NCBI RefSeq assembly: GCF_023231945.1
Contig: NZ_JAJLJH010000010.1
Location: 62,001-126,000 of the forward strand
Length of the DNA: 64,000 nt
Reading direction: 5' to 3'
From: Scleromatobacter humisilvae
GTDB taxonomy: Bacteria; Pseudomonadota; Gammaproteobacteria; Burkholderiales; Burkholderiaceae_C
Both the position numbers and the translations under genes were made by a program. Of the stretch, positions 25,914 through 34,304 are shown one piece after another. How positions within the stretch are numbered: position 1 is the stretch's first letter; each line of letters begins with the position of its first letter. The notes beneath the pieces were generated by a model that saw only the letters and a list, made by a program, of their open reading frames with translations, did no database searches and was not told the origin of the DNA.

Positions 25914-26297
25914 CTACAGCCGGATCAGCTTGGCGTGCATCGCCCAGGCCAGCGCACCCGCGGCGCCCAGCACCAGCACGACGACGAGCGGCCAGGCGCG
26001 ACGCGCCGGCTGCGTGACTTCGGCGGCGACGCCGCTCGCCTCCGCCAGCACTTCGGGCGGCGGCTCGCTCTCGACGGCGCCGATGTCGGACGCGCTGGTC
26101 GGCGCGAAGCCGGTGACGAAGGTGGTGTCGGGGCCATCGTCGTCGTCCGCGCCGCGGCGCAGCAGCTCGGCCTGGGCGGTGACGCGTTCGGCGTCGCCGA
26201 GCGGGCCTTCGAGGCGCGCGCGGATCTCGCGCACGGTCAGGTTGCGATAGCTGCGCACCAGCGTCGCGCGGCCTTCGTTGTTGTTCGAGAAGCTCAT
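25914..26297 (-). CDS. Tail-anchored membrane protein, unknown function
   Basis: The 127-residue product is mostly soluble and acidic in the middle (RRGADDDDGPDTTF), with a helical N-terminal segment (SYRNLTVREIRARLEG, AERVTAQAELLRRG) and a single C-terminal membrane segment (WPLVVVLVLGAAGALAWAM) before the end. No family recognised. Its start overlaps the stop of the YhhN gene as ATGA, so the two are probably co-translated. It is convergent with the DUF3592 gene, 14 bp away. Confidence 0.7.
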   Translation of the reverse strand: MSFSNNNEGRATLVRSYRNLTVREIRARLEGPLGDAERVTAQAELLRRGADDDDGPDTTFVTGFAPTSASDIGAVESEPPPEVLAEASGVAAEVTQPARRAWPLVVVLVLGAAGALAWAMHAKLIRL

Positions 26298-26989
26298 GCG
26301 GCCTCCTTCAGGCGGACGGCCGCGCAGGCGATGAACCATTGCCCGAGCCAGTAGATGGAGAGGTTCCAGAGCGTGGGCATGGTGATGCCGCCGACGAACT
26401 TGTCGGTCGCCAGGATCGCGTCGGACAGCACGAACAGCGCGCCGCCGATCGCGACGATGCGCCAGCGCGCGGCATCGGGCCGGCCGCGGCGCGCGAGCCA
26501 CACCGAGGTCGCCTGCGCCGCCATCGCGGCCAGCGCGCAGACGTAGACCAGCACCGGCAGGCGCAGCTCGGGCGGCACGCCAGCCCACAGGCTGGCCAGC
26601 ACGCTGGCCGCGACGATCGCCCATACGCCGAACGCCGGCGGGCTCGCGAGGAACCTGACGCGCCGGGTCAGCGCGACGAGGTAGGAGACGTGGCCCAGCA
26701 GGAACGCGACGAGGCCGACGAGGAAACCCTGCACCGGCCACAGCAGCGCGACGTCGCCGGCGAGCGAGAACACGAGGCCGATGACAATCCAGCGCTTGAC
26801 GAGGCCGTCGTCCGTGCGGCCCAGAGCGGCCCACGCGATCACGCACAGCGTGGCGAGCGGCTTGAACGCGACGTTGAGCCAGGGGCGATCGAGGGCCCAG
26901 GGCGCCGACGCGATGGCCAGCAACGCGGCGACCGCGCCGATGAAGGGAAGCAGACGCCGTGGGCCGGCGTTCGAGGAATCAGCAAACAT
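26294..26989 (-). CDS. YhhN/TMEM86-type lysoplasmalogenase-like membrane protein
   Basis: The 231-residue product has about eight hydrophobic segments with the family's conserved polar residues: KPLATLCVIAWAAL, SLAGDVALL, FLLGHVSYLVAL, GALFVLSDAILAT and YWLGQWFIA. The GD, GH and SD positions embedded in membrane segments are the proposed active-site residues. Eukaryotic members hydrolyse the vinyl ether bond of lysoplasmalogens; the bacterial substrate is not established. The 176-bp gap to the rep gene holds only CCCC-gatatt-GGGG and no recognised gene. Confidence 0.88.
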   Translation of the reverse strand: MFADSSNAGPRRLLPFIGAVAALLAIASAPWALDRPWLNVAFKPLATLCVIAWAALGRTDDGLVKRWIVIGLVFSLAGDVALLWPVQGFLVGLVAFLLGHVSYLVALTRRVRFLASPPAFGVWAIVAASVLASLWAGVPPELRLPVLVYVCALAAMAAQATSVWLARRGRPDAARWRIVAIGGALFVLSDAILATDKFVGGITMPTLWNLSIYWLGQWFIACAAVRLKEAA

Positions 26990-27165
26990 GGGCGCGAGTG
27001 TCCCTGCCTCGTCTAGACAAGCCGCTCAGGGATTGCCCGGCGACACCCCGATATTGGGGAAGCCTCCCCAGGCGGCGCGCGCACAACTGCACACAACCGG
27101 TCACACGCACGCGAGAACTGCCGAAGCGCGCGTGGGGCGCGCGCGACACGCGCGGCGCGACCGCG

Positions 27166-29256
27166 TCAACTCGCTGCCGTCGGCGGCGCGCTGGCCGTCT
27201 TCGCCGCGATCGACTCGCGCAGCTTGCGCAAGCGCTCGCGCGGATCCTCCTGCGACTTCGCCTCGTGCAGCTTCATCTCCGCGATGAAGCGGCTGGGCAC
27301 CCCCATGATGGTGTCGCGGCCCTTCTTGCGGCGCTTCAGCGTGCTCACCGCGAGCGTGGTGCGCGCGCGCGTGATGCCCACGTACATCAGCCGTCGCTCT
27401 TCCTCGATGTGGTCGCCGGACGACTCCTCGGTGTCCGAGCGGAACGGCAGCAGGCCTTCGTTGATGCCCGCCAGCACCACGTGCGGCCACTCGAGGCCCT
27501 TGGACGCGTGCAGCGTCGACAGCGTCACGACATCCTGCTCCTCGCCGCGCTCGGCCAGGCTCAGGATGACGCTGATGGACTGCGCGATCTCGAGCACGCT
27601 CTTTTTCTCGCTCTCGAAGGTCCCGCCGTCCTCGGTGATCTCGCCGCCGCAGCGCTTGGCCACCCAGTCGATGAAGTCGAGCACGTTGCCCCAGCGCGAT
27701 TGCGCGGCCTTCTCGGAGTCCTCGTTGTCGTAGAGATGCTGCTCGTAGCCGATCTCCTTGAGCCACTCGAGCAGCATCGGCTTGGCGGCCTCGGCGCCGA
27801 TCGTCGTCTTCGCCTTGTGCTGGAAGTCGTTCACGTAGCGTCCGAACTCGTGCAGGCCGTCGATGGCCTTGGACTTCAGCGCGACGCCCAGCGACTCGGC
27901 GAACAGCGCCTCGAACATGCTGACCTTCCACTTGCCGGCGAAGTCGCTCAGCGCGCCGAGCGTGGTGTGGCCGATGCCGCGCTTGGGCGTCGTGACGGCG
28001 CGCAGGAAGGCGGGGTCGTCGTCCTCGTTGACGATCAGGCGCAGCCAGGCGCACAGGTCCTTGATCTCGGCGCGGTCGAAGAAGCTCTGGCCGCCCGACA
28101 CCTTGTAGGGTATCTGAGCGGCGCGCAGCTTCTGCTCGAACACGCGCGACTGGTGGTTGGCGCGGTACAGGATCGCGAAGTCCGAGAACTTGATGCGCGC
28201 GTCGTTGCCGCGCAGCGCCTGGATGCGCGCGACGGCGCGCTCGGCCTCGTGCTCCTCGCCGTCGCACTGCACGATCTGCACCGGCTCGCCGTCGCCGAGG
28301 TCGCTCCACAGCTTCTTCTGGAAGATCTTCGGGTTCAGCGCGATGACCTCGTTGGCCGCGCGCAGGATCGCGCTGGTCGAGCGGTAGTTCTGCTCCAGCG
28401 GGATCACCTTCAGCGTCGGGTACTCGGCCGGCAGGCGCTTCAGGTTGTCGATGGTCGCGCCGCGCCAGCCGTAGATCGACTGGTCGTCGTCGCCCACGGC
28501 CGTGAAGCGCGCCCGCCCGGGGTCGCCCACCAGCTGCTTGAGCAGTTCGTACTGGACGGCGTTGGTGTCCTGGTACTCGTCGACGAGCACGTGCTGGAAC
28601 AGCTTCTGCCACTTCGCGCGCGCTTCCTCGTCGCGCTGCAGCAGCTTGAGCGGGAAGCCGATCAGGTCGTCGAAGTCGACCGCGCCGTAGGCCATCAGGC
28701 GCTCCTCGTAGAGCTTCATGACCTTGGCGGCGACCTGCTCGTCGGCGTCCTTGGCCACCGACATCGCGGTCGCGCTCGTGACGCCCATGTTCTTCCACAG
28801 GCTGATCGTCCACTGCCACTGGCGCGCGAGCTTGTTGTCGGTGGCGCCGCCGGCCTCCTTCATCACGCCCAGCACGTCGTCGGAGTCGAGGATGGAGAAC
28901 TGCTCCTTCAGGCCGAGACGGGTGCCGTCCTCGCGCAGCATGCGCACGCCCAGCGAGTGGAAGGTGCTGATGGCGAGATCCTTGGCCGCCTTCGCGCCGA
29001 CGAGCTGCTTCGCGCGCTCGCGCATCTCCTGCGACGCCTTGTTCGTGAACGTGATGGCCGCGATGTTCTTCGGCGCCAGGCCGTGCTGCAGCAGGCGCAC
29101 GATCTTGTAGGTGATGACGCGCGTCTTGCCCGAGCCGGCGCCGGCGAGCACCAGGCATGGGCTGTCGAGGTGGTGCACCGCCTCCATCTGGGCGTTGTTG
29201 AGGCCGGAGGCGGCGACGGTCGCGTGCGCGGAACGGGAATCGGGAATGGCGGCCAT
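27166..29256 (-). CDS. rep: ATP-dependent DNA helicase Rep (UvrD/Rep family)
   Basis: The 696-residue protein carries the superfamily 1A motifs in order: Q-motif LNNAQMEAVHH, motif I AGAGSGKTRVITY, Ia ITFTNKASQEMRERA, II VDEYQDTN, III VGDDDQSIYGWRGA, IV LEQNYRST, V LSTLHASKGLEWPHV and VI EEERRLMYVGITRA. Its length and wording are closest to Rep, which travels 3'-5' on single-stranded DNA and helps restart and clear replication forks; UvrD is usually longer and PcrA is Gram-positive. The start MAAIPDSR was chosen as the last Met before the Q-motif region; 35 more open codons lie upstream. Confidence 0.9.
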   Translation of the reverse strand: MAAIPDSRSAHATVAASGLNNAQMEAVHHLDSPCLVLAGAGSGKTRVITYKIVRLLQHGLAPKNIAAITFTNKASQEMRERAKQLVGAKAAKDLAISTFHSLGVRMLREDGTRLGLKEQFSILDSDDVLGVMKEAGGATDNKLARQWQWTISLWKNMGVTSATAMSVAKDADEQVAAKVMKLYEERLMAYGAVDFDDLIGFPLKLLQRDEEARAKWQKLFQHVLVDEYQDTNAVQYELLKQLVGDPGRARFTAVGDDDQSIYGWRGATIDNLKRLPAEYPTLKVIPLEQNYRSTSAILRAANEVIALNPKIFQKKLWSDLGDGEPVQIVQCDGEEHEAERAVARIQALRGNDARIKFSDFAILYRANHQSRVFEQKLRAAQIPYKVSGGQSFFDRAEIKDLCAWLRLIVNEDDDPAFLRAVTTPKRGIGHTTLGALSDFAGKWKVSMFEALFAESLGVALKSKAIDGLHEFGRYVNDFQHKAKTTIGAEAAKPMLLEWLKEIGYEQHLYDNEDSEKAAQSRWGNVLDFIDWVAKRCGGEITEDGGTFESEKKSVLEIAQSISVILSLAERGEEQDVVTLSTLHASKGLEWPHVVLAGINEGLLPFRSDTEESSGDHIEEERRLMYVGITRARTTLAVSTLKRRKKGRDTIMGVPSRFIAEMKLHEAKSQEDPRERLRKLRESIAAKTASAPPTAAS

Positions 29257-29469
29257 GGGCGGGACGGGAACCTGGAACAGCGAAGAAAGCGCGGGAATCC
29301 GCTCGCCGGAGGCAGTCCGATGATAGCCAAACGCGGCCGCGGGAAAGGCCCGGTCGGGCACCCGCGGTGTGATAGAGGCCCGTCAATTGCCTGTTCGGCG
29401 CACGGACGAACACGCCGGCGACAAACGGCGGAGAAATCGCCCGATCCGCTCACCGGAGAGGCACTCATC

Positions 29470-29793
29470 ATGAAGACCCCGCTCATTGCCCTGGCCCTGA
29501 CCGTCGCGCTCGCCGCGACGGCCGCCGCGACCGCTGCCGCCACGGCGGCCGCCGACCAGCTCGCCCAGCCGCCCGCGGTTGCCGCGACGCCACCGTCGAC
29601 CACGATGGCGCCGGACATGCGTCGCTCCAACCACGCGGTGCTGCACGCCGACCGCGAACGCGTCAAGGCCGACAAGACGCGGCTGAAGCTGGCGCGCGCG
29701 GCGCACGACGACCAAGCCATCCGCGACGCCCAGGCCACGCTGCAGACCGACATGGACGCCTGGCACGCCGACCGCGAGCGCCTGCGTCGCTGA
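29470..29793 (+). CDS. Small exported Ala-rich helical protein
   Basis: The 107-residue product has a signal peptide and Ala/Thr-rich spacer (MKTPLIALALTVALAATAAA, then a long Ala run) and a charged helical C-terminal half (HADRERVKADKTRLKLARAA, WHADRERLRR) that looks like a short coiled coil. GGAGAGG lies 7 nt upstream of the ATG. No family recognised. It diverges from rep and may share the 213-bp gap for promoters. Confidence 0.7.
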   Translation: MKTPLIALALTVALAATAAATAAATAAADQLAQPPAVAATPPSTTMAPDMRRSNHAVLHADRERVKADKTRLKLARAAHDDQAIRDAQATLQTDMDAWHADRERLRR

Positions 29794-30030
29794 AGCCGCG
29801 TCGCGCAAGCTCGGCTTCAGGCTTCGCGGCCGACGTAGGCAGCCTGCACGGGTCGGCATGGCGCGACCCGGTTCCCGCCTCGAAAATCGCGCCTCGCACC
29901 GCTTCGGGGCGGGCGTTCCGCGTTTTCTTCGCTGCTTGCAAGAAAAAGATGGATGCACGTAAACCGTTCGTGCGCGAGCTTCGTTAATTCGACGTTCCCC
30001 ACCCAAATCCACCTGCAGAAAGTCCCTGTC

Positions 30031-30228
30031 ATGAAGAAGATCCTGATCGCCGTCCTGTCGCTCGCCATCGGCGCCACCGCTTTCGCCCAAGGCTCCGGCG
30101 CCCCGGCCCCGGCCGGCCAGACCGCCACGGCTTCGCCGGACGTCGCCGCCTCGGCCGTCGCCAAGAAGAAGGCCAAGCGCGCCGCCAAGAAGGCTGCCAA
30201 GAAGGCCAAGGCCGCTTCGGCCGCCTAA
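30031..30228 (+). CDS. Small exported Lys/Ala-rich protein
   Basis: The 65-residue product has a clear signal peptide (MKKILIAVLSLAIGATAFAQ), a short Pro/Ala/Thr linker and a strongly basic tail of repeated KKAK/KRAAKKAAKK blocks. Mature protein would be about 45 residues and highly positive. The start at 30031 is preferred because it gives the signal peptide at residue 1. It is followed by a strong terminator. The 237-bp gap before it (29794-30030) holds the inverted repeat GCACG...CGTGC near 29955-29973 and a possible GTTAAT -10 at 29983, with no other gene seen. The function is unknown. Confidence 0.72.
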   Translation: MKKILIAVLSLAIGATAFAQGSGAPAPAGQTATASPDVAASAVAKKKAKRAAKKAAKKAKAASAA

Positions 30229-30256
30229 GCTGGCTGCGGCGCGAGCCGCAACGAAG

Positions 30257-30291
30257 AAAACCGACCCGGTCGACCGAGTCGGTTTTTTTTT
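30257..30291 (+). terminator. Rho-independent terminator after the Lys-rich exported gene
   Basis: AAAACCGAC and GTCGGTTTT form a 9-bp stem across a 12-nt loop, followed by a run of T to 30291. It ends transcription of the small plus-strand gene. Confidence 0.88.
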
Positions 30292-30306
30292 GCCTGCGCA
30301 CAGGCG

Positions 30307-30339
30307 AAAAAAAAAGGGCGCTCGTCGCGAGCGCCCTTT
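30307..30339 (-). terminator. Rho-independent terminator after the Do-type protease gene
   Basis: On the minus strand a perfect 12-bp stem (AAAGGGCGCTCG at 30313-30324 pairing with 30328-30339, 3-nt loop) is followed by about nine U residues. It lies 24 nt after the protease stop. Together with the plus-strand terminator next to it, it insulates the convergent genes. Confidence 0.9.
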
Positions 30340-30363
30340 CGTCGACCGGCCGCGAGGGCCGCG

Positions 30364-31929
30364 TCAGCCGAGATTGACCGGGAAGAAGATGCGCGCGCCG
30401 TCGCGCCAGATCAGCAGCGCCACGCGCTTGGGCTTGGCCGCCAGGATCGCCTTGACCTCGTCGACCGAGGCCACCGGCTTGCCATTGACGGCCAGCACGA
30501 CGTCGCCCTGCTCCACGCCGGCCTTGGCGGCGGCGCCGTCGGCGCTCTCGACCACCAGGCCGCTGGCGCCGACCTCGCCCTTCTCGTCGCGGTTGAGCGG
30601 ACGCAGCGCCAGGCCCAGCTTCTCGCCGCTGGTGGCATCGGTGCCGCTCGAGGCGACGTCGAGCTTGTCGGTGCTCGCGCCCAGCGTCGCGACGATGGTT
30701 TCGAGCTTCTTGTCGCGCCAGACCTCCAGCGTGACCTTCTCGCCCGGACGCGCCAGCCCCACGCGCGAGGACAGCTGGCCCGATTCCAGGATCGGCTCGC
30801 CGTTGACCTTGGTGATGACGTCGCCGGAGCGCAGGCCGGCCTTGGCGGCGCCGCTGTTGGGCGCCACGGTGGACACGAGGGCGCCGTCCGGGCGCTCGAG
30901 GCCGAAGCTCTCGGCCAGGTCCTGCGTCAGCGGCTGGATCGTCACGCCCAGGCGCGCGTGCGTGGCGTGGCCGGTGGCGACGATCTGGTCCTTGATGGCC
31001 AGCGCCACGTCGATCGGGATCGCGAAGCTCACGCCCTGGAAGCCGCCGGTGCGGCTGTAGATCTGCGAGTTGATGCCGATGACGTTGCCCGCGGCGTCGA
31101 ACAGCGGGCCGCCCGAGTTGCCGGGGTTGACGGCCGCGTCGGTCTGCAGGAAGGGCACGAAGTTCTCGCCGCTCTCGCTGGGCAGCGAACGACCCTTGGC
31201 GCTGATGATGCCGGAGGTGGCGGTCTGGTCGAGGCCGTAGGGCGCGCCGATGGCCAGCACGTAGTCGCCCACCATCAGCTTGGACGGCTGGCCGAAGCGC
31301 ACGACGGGCAGGTTCTTCGCGTCGATCTTGAGGACGGCGATGTCGGTGGCGGCGTCGACGCCCAGCACCTTGGCGACGTATTCGCGGCGATCCTGCAGCT
31401 TGACGACGACGTCCTTGGCTTCCTTGACGACGTGCGCGTTGGTCAGGATCAGGCCGTCGGAGCCGATGATGAAACCCGAGCCGAGACCCTTGAACGGCTG
31501 CTCGGCCGGCTGGCCGCCGCGCTGCTGGAACTGCGGCGCGCCGGGCATGCCGCGGAAGAAGCGGAACAGCGGATCGTCGGGGCTGATGCCGCCTTGCTCC
31601 TGCACTTCCTCGGGGGTCTGCTTGTGCGTGCCCGCGACGGCGACGTGCACCACCGAGGGCCCGAACTCCTGCACGATCGCGCGGTAGTTCGGCGCGGTGC
31701 CGGGCGGCAGCGCGGGCAGCGGCGGCGTGACCGGCGTCGGCGCGACCTGCTGGCCGGTGGCCGCGGCGGCGATCGCCGCGCTCGTGCCGCCGGCGCCGGG
31801 CGCCGTGGCGGTGGCCGTGCCGGAATGATGCAGCCAGGACGGCAGGTCCAGCGCGCCGGCGGTACCCATCACCGCCACGCCCGCACCGAGCAGGCCCCAG
31901 GCGAGCGGCTTCAGGTTGGTCTTGTTCAT
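30364..31929 (-). CDS. Do-family periplasmic serine protease (DegP/DegQ/MucD type)
   Basis: The 521-residue protein has an N-terminal membrane anchor or signal (LAWGLLGAGVAVMGTAGAL), a linker rich in Ala/Thr/Pro, a trypsin-like domain with catalytic His166 (LTNAHVV), Asp196 (ATDIAVLKI) and Ser272 (NPGNSGGP), then two PDZ domains (about 330-415 and 435-515). It degrades or refolds misfolded envelope proteins. AAGGAG precedes the ATG at a normal distance. It lies 126 bp downstream of an OmpR-type regulator/kinase pair on the same strand, and the gap carries an 11-bp-spaced direct repeat, so control by that system is plausible. Confidence 0.94.
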   Translation of the reverse strand: MNKTNLKPLAWGLLGAGVAVMGTAGALDLPSWLHHSGTATATAPGAGGTSAAIAAAATGQQVAPTPVTPPLPALPPGTAPNYRAIVQEFGPSVVHVAVAGTHKQTPEEVQEQGGISPDDPLFRFFRGMPGAPQFQQRGGQPAEQPFKGLGSGFIIGSDGLILTNAHVVKEAKDVVVKLQDRREYVAKVLGVDAATDIAVLKIDAKNLPVVRFGQPSKLMVGDYVLAIGAPYGLDQTATSGIISAKGRSLPSESGENFVPFLQTDAAVNPGNSGGPLFDAAGNVIGINSQIYSRTGGFQGVSFAIPIDVALAIKDQIVATGHATHARLGVTIQPLTQDLAESFGLERPDGALVSTVAPNSGAAKAGLRSGDVITKVNGEPILESGQLSSRVGLARPGEKVTLEVWRDKKLETIVATLGASTDKLDVASSGTDATSGEKLGLALRPLNRDEKGEVGASGLVVESADGAAAKAGVEQGDVVLAVNGKPVASVDEVKAILAAKPKRVALLIWRDGARIFFPVNLG

Positions 31930-32040
31930 GTGGTTCGACTCCTTGTCGGCTCAAGCGTTGATATCGCGCCGCGCAGGAAACGTTGCTTCGCGGCGCATGT
32001 CATGCAATGTGCGCGCCGACGATGAAGACACCGTTAGCTC

Positions 32041-32056
32041 AACATGAGGCGAACAT
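32041..32056 (-). promoter_or_regulatory. Possible OmpR-family regulator direct repeat upstream of the protease gene
   Basis: AACAT occurs at 32041-32045 and 32052-32056 (ATGTT on the minus strand), an 11-bp period as used by PmrA/QseB-type regulators. The second copy touches the stop codon of the kinase gene and the pair lies about 110 bp upstream of the protease ATG. Short match; inference only. Confidence 0.25.
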
Positions 32057-33492
32057 TAGGACGCGTCGGCCCGCTTCTCGCGCGCGGGCCAGGCGACGCG
32101 CACGCGCAGGCCGCCCGCGGGCGAGTCCGACAAGGCCACCTCGGCGCCCTGGCGCAGCGCGACCTGGCGCACGATCGCCAGGCCCAGGCCGGAGCCGGTC
32201 TGGTCGGCGGCGTTGTCGCGCCGCACGAAGCGGTCGAACACCATCTCGCGATCGGCCTGCGGGATGCCGGGGCCGTCGTCGTCGACCTGCAGCACCGGCG
32301 CCGTCGCGTGCGTCGCGTCGGTGCCGACCCAGACCGACACGCGACCGCCCGGCGGGCTGTAGCGCACGGCGTTGTCGATCAGGTTGCGCGCCAGCACGGC
32401 GACGTCGCCGTCGCCCGGCACCGACACACCCTCCGCGCCGTCGGCGACGTCCAGCTCCAGGGTCGTGCCGCGCGCATCGGCGAACGGCGCGACGTCGGCC
32501 ATGGCCTGGCGCACCAGCTCGGCGAGCGGCGTGGCGGTGGCATCGCGCGGCGGCCCGGCCTCGCTGCGAGCCAGCGCGAGCAGCTGTTCGACGAGGCGCG
32601 TCGCGCGGTCGACGCCGGCGGTCAGCGCGCGCGCGGCCTCGTCGCGCGTGCCCTCGTCGGGCGCGCGCCGCATCACCTGCACCTGCAGCTTCAACGCGGT
32701 CAGCGGCGAGCGCAGCTCATGCGCCGCGTCGCCCACGAAGTGGCGCTGCGCCGCCAGCGCCGCGCCGAGGCGAGCCAGCAGCGCGTTGAGGGACTGCACC
32801 AGCGGCAGCACCTCGTCGGGCAGGTCTTCCTCCGGCAAGGCCTGCAGCGAGCCGCTGTCGCGCGATCGCACCTCGACGGCCAGGCGCTGCAGCGGCGCGA
32901 GCGAGCGCGACACCAGCCAGCCGATCACCAGCGCCAGCGCCGGCGCCACGGCCAGCAGCGGCACCACGCTGCGCAGCGCGGCCTGCGCGGCGCGCGCGTG
33001 GCGCACGTTCTGCGGCTGCGCCACCTGGATCACGCGATCGCGCGTCTCGACGCCGAAGGTGCGCCAGACGATGCCGCCGGCCGGGATGTCGGCGAAACCC
33101 AGCACGGCGCGCGCCGGCGGCTCGGTCTGCAGCTGCGTGGCGTAGACCTCGTGGCCGTCCTCGCGCCATATCTGGATGACGTAATCGAGCTGGCCGTCGG
33201 TCAGCGCGCGCGCGTCCTCGGGCGCGATCTCGCCCTGGTCGCGCAGCGACAGCGCCATCTGGCGCAGCTGGTAGTCGAACAGGCTCTCGGTCTGGCGCAG
33301 CACATTCCAGTAGACCGAGCCGCCCATCGCCAGCGCGGCGATCACCAGCACCGCGAGCAACGACAGCAGCAGCCGCACGCGCAGCGTGAAAGATGACGGC
33401 CCCTCCCGCGCCGGGAACGCCGCTCCGTCCCCCAAGGGCACCGCGGGCCGGCCAGGGGCGGCCCGTCGCTCGTCCCGCGGGGCTTCGCTCAT
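32056..33492 (-). CDS. QseC/PmrB-type sensor histidine kinase
   Basis: The 478-residue kinase has two membrane segments (about 38-58 and 172-193) around a ~110-residue periplasmic sensor, a HAMP-like linker (SRSLAPLQRLAVEV), the dimerisation box with phosphoacceptor His258 in GDAAHELRSPLTALK, and ATPase motifs NLIDNAVRYSP, DDDGPGIP, FDRFVRRDN and GSGLGLAIV. The ATG overlaps the regulator stop upstream as ATGA. Residues ~5-33 (from PRDERRAAP to AREGPSS) precede the first membrane segment, are not typical of the family and are encoded by a dispersed repeat also found at the metX 3' end. The signal is unknown. Confidence 0.92.
   Translation of the reverse strand: MSEAPRDERRAAPGRPAVPLGDGAAFPAREGPSSFTLRVRLLLSLLAVLVIAALAMGGSVYWNVLRQTESLFDYQLRQMALSLRDQGEIAPEDARALTDGQLDYVIQIWREDGHEVYATQLQTEPPARAVLGFADIPAGGIVWRTFGVETRDRVIQVAQPQNVRHARAAQAALRSVVPLLAVAPALALVIGWLVSRSLAPLQRLAVEVRSRDSGSLQALPEEDLPDEVLPLVQSLNALLARLGAALAAQRHFVGDAAHELRSPLTALKLQVQVMRRAPDEGTRDEAARALTAGVDRATRLVEQLLALARSEAGPPRDATATPLAELVRQAMADVAPFADARGTTLELDVADGAEGVSVPGDGDVAVLARNLIDNAVRYSPPGGRVSVWVGTDATHATAPVLQVDDDGPGIPQADREMVFDRFVRRDNAADQTGSGLGLAIVRQVALRQGAEVALSDSPAGGLRVRVAWPAREKRADAS
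33395..33478 (-). repeat. Dispersed repeat copy inside the kinase 5' end
   Basis: On the minus strand it matches 10101-10184 at 74 of 84 positions and is translated in the same frame there and here, giving residues ~6-33 of the histidine kinase. It begins 11 nt into the gene, so it was probably inserted or retained at the regulator-kinase junction without breaking the ATGA coupling. Confidence 0.9.
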
Positions 33493-34175
33493 GCAGCGGC
33501 CCCGCCGTCGCCCGCCTCGCGCTTGCCCAGGTAGTAACCGACGCCGCGCATCGTGCGGATCAGCTCGGGCCCGAGCTTCTTGCGCAGCTGGTGCACGTAG
33601 ACGCTGACGGCGTTGCTCTCCACTTCCTCGCCCCAGCCGTACAGGCGGTCCTCGAGCTGCGCGCGCGACAGGATCGCGCCGGGCCGCTGCAGCAGGGCCT
33701 CGAGCACGGCCAGCTCGCGCGCCGACAGCATCACCGGCTCGCCGCGCAGCGTCACCTCGCGCGTGGCCGGGTCGAAGGACAGTTCCTCGTGCGTCAGGCG
33801 CGTCGTGGCGCGGCCGCTGTGTCGACGCAGCACGGCGCGCATGCGGGCCAGGAGCTCGTCGAGCTCGAAGGGCTTGCTGAGGTAGTCGTCGGCGCCGGCA
33901 TCCAGCCCGGCGACCCGGTCGCCCAGGCCGTCGCGCGCGGTCAGCACGATCACCGGCGTCGAGTCGTCGCGGGCGCGGATGCCGCGCAGCACGTCCAGCC
34001 CGTTGCCCTTGGGCAGGCCCAGATCCAGCAGCACCAGGTCGAAGCGTTCGGTGGCGGTGGTCGTGGCCGCGGCCTGGGCGTCGGTGACCCAGTCGACGGC
34101 ATGGCCCTCGAGCTTGAGCGCGGCGCGCAGGCTCTCGCCAATCATCCGATCGTCTTCAACCAGCAGCAGTCTCAA
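33489..34175 (-). CDS. OmpR/QseB-type response regulator
   Basis: The 228-residue regulator has a receiver domain with the acidic pair in LLVEDD, phosphoacceptor Asp51 in VLLDLGLPKGNG, the Thr in VIVLTARDG and the Lys in DYLSKPFELDEL, followed by a winged-helix domain (about 128-220) with LSARELAVLEALLQRPG and the recognition-helix region ESNAVSVYVHQLRKKLG and IRTMRGVGYYLG. It pairs with the kinase encoded downstream with an ATGA overlap. QseB/PmrA-like wording suggests control of envelope or lipid A genes, but this is by family only. A dispersed repeat lies just upstream of its start. Confidence 0.94.
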   Translation of the reverse strand: MRLLLVEDDRMIGESLRAALKLEGHAVDWVTDAQAAATTTATERFDLVLLDLGLPKGNGLDVLRGIRARDDSTPVIVLTARDGLGDRVAGLDAGADDYLSKPFELDELLARMRAVLRRHSGRATTRLTHEELSFDPATREVTLRGEPVMLSARELAVLEALLQRPGAILSRAQLEDRLYGWGEEVESNAVSVYVHQLRKKLGPELIRTMRGVGYYLGKREAGDGGAAA

Positions 34176-34181
34176 AATGGT

Positions 34182-34220
34182 GCCCCCACGCTCCCTACCG
34201 GTCGCTGCCCCCCGAGGGGG
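34182..34220 (+). repeat. Short dispersed repeat with GCCCCCCGAGGGGG core
   Basis: Layout is GCCCCCACG, then CTCCCT-accg-GTCGCT, then GCCCCCCGAGGGGG (39 bp). A copy at 52211 has the same ends, but the two inner hexamers are swapped. It lies between the response-regulator start and the stop of the upstream outer-membrane-like gene. Confidence 0.8.
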
Positions 34221-34304
34221 AGCTCGGTTCGGCTCGGGTGGTGACCCTCGCTTCCCGAGAGCCTGGTCGGGCCTGCGGCCGGCTGGAATTCACACCATAC
34301 CAAA

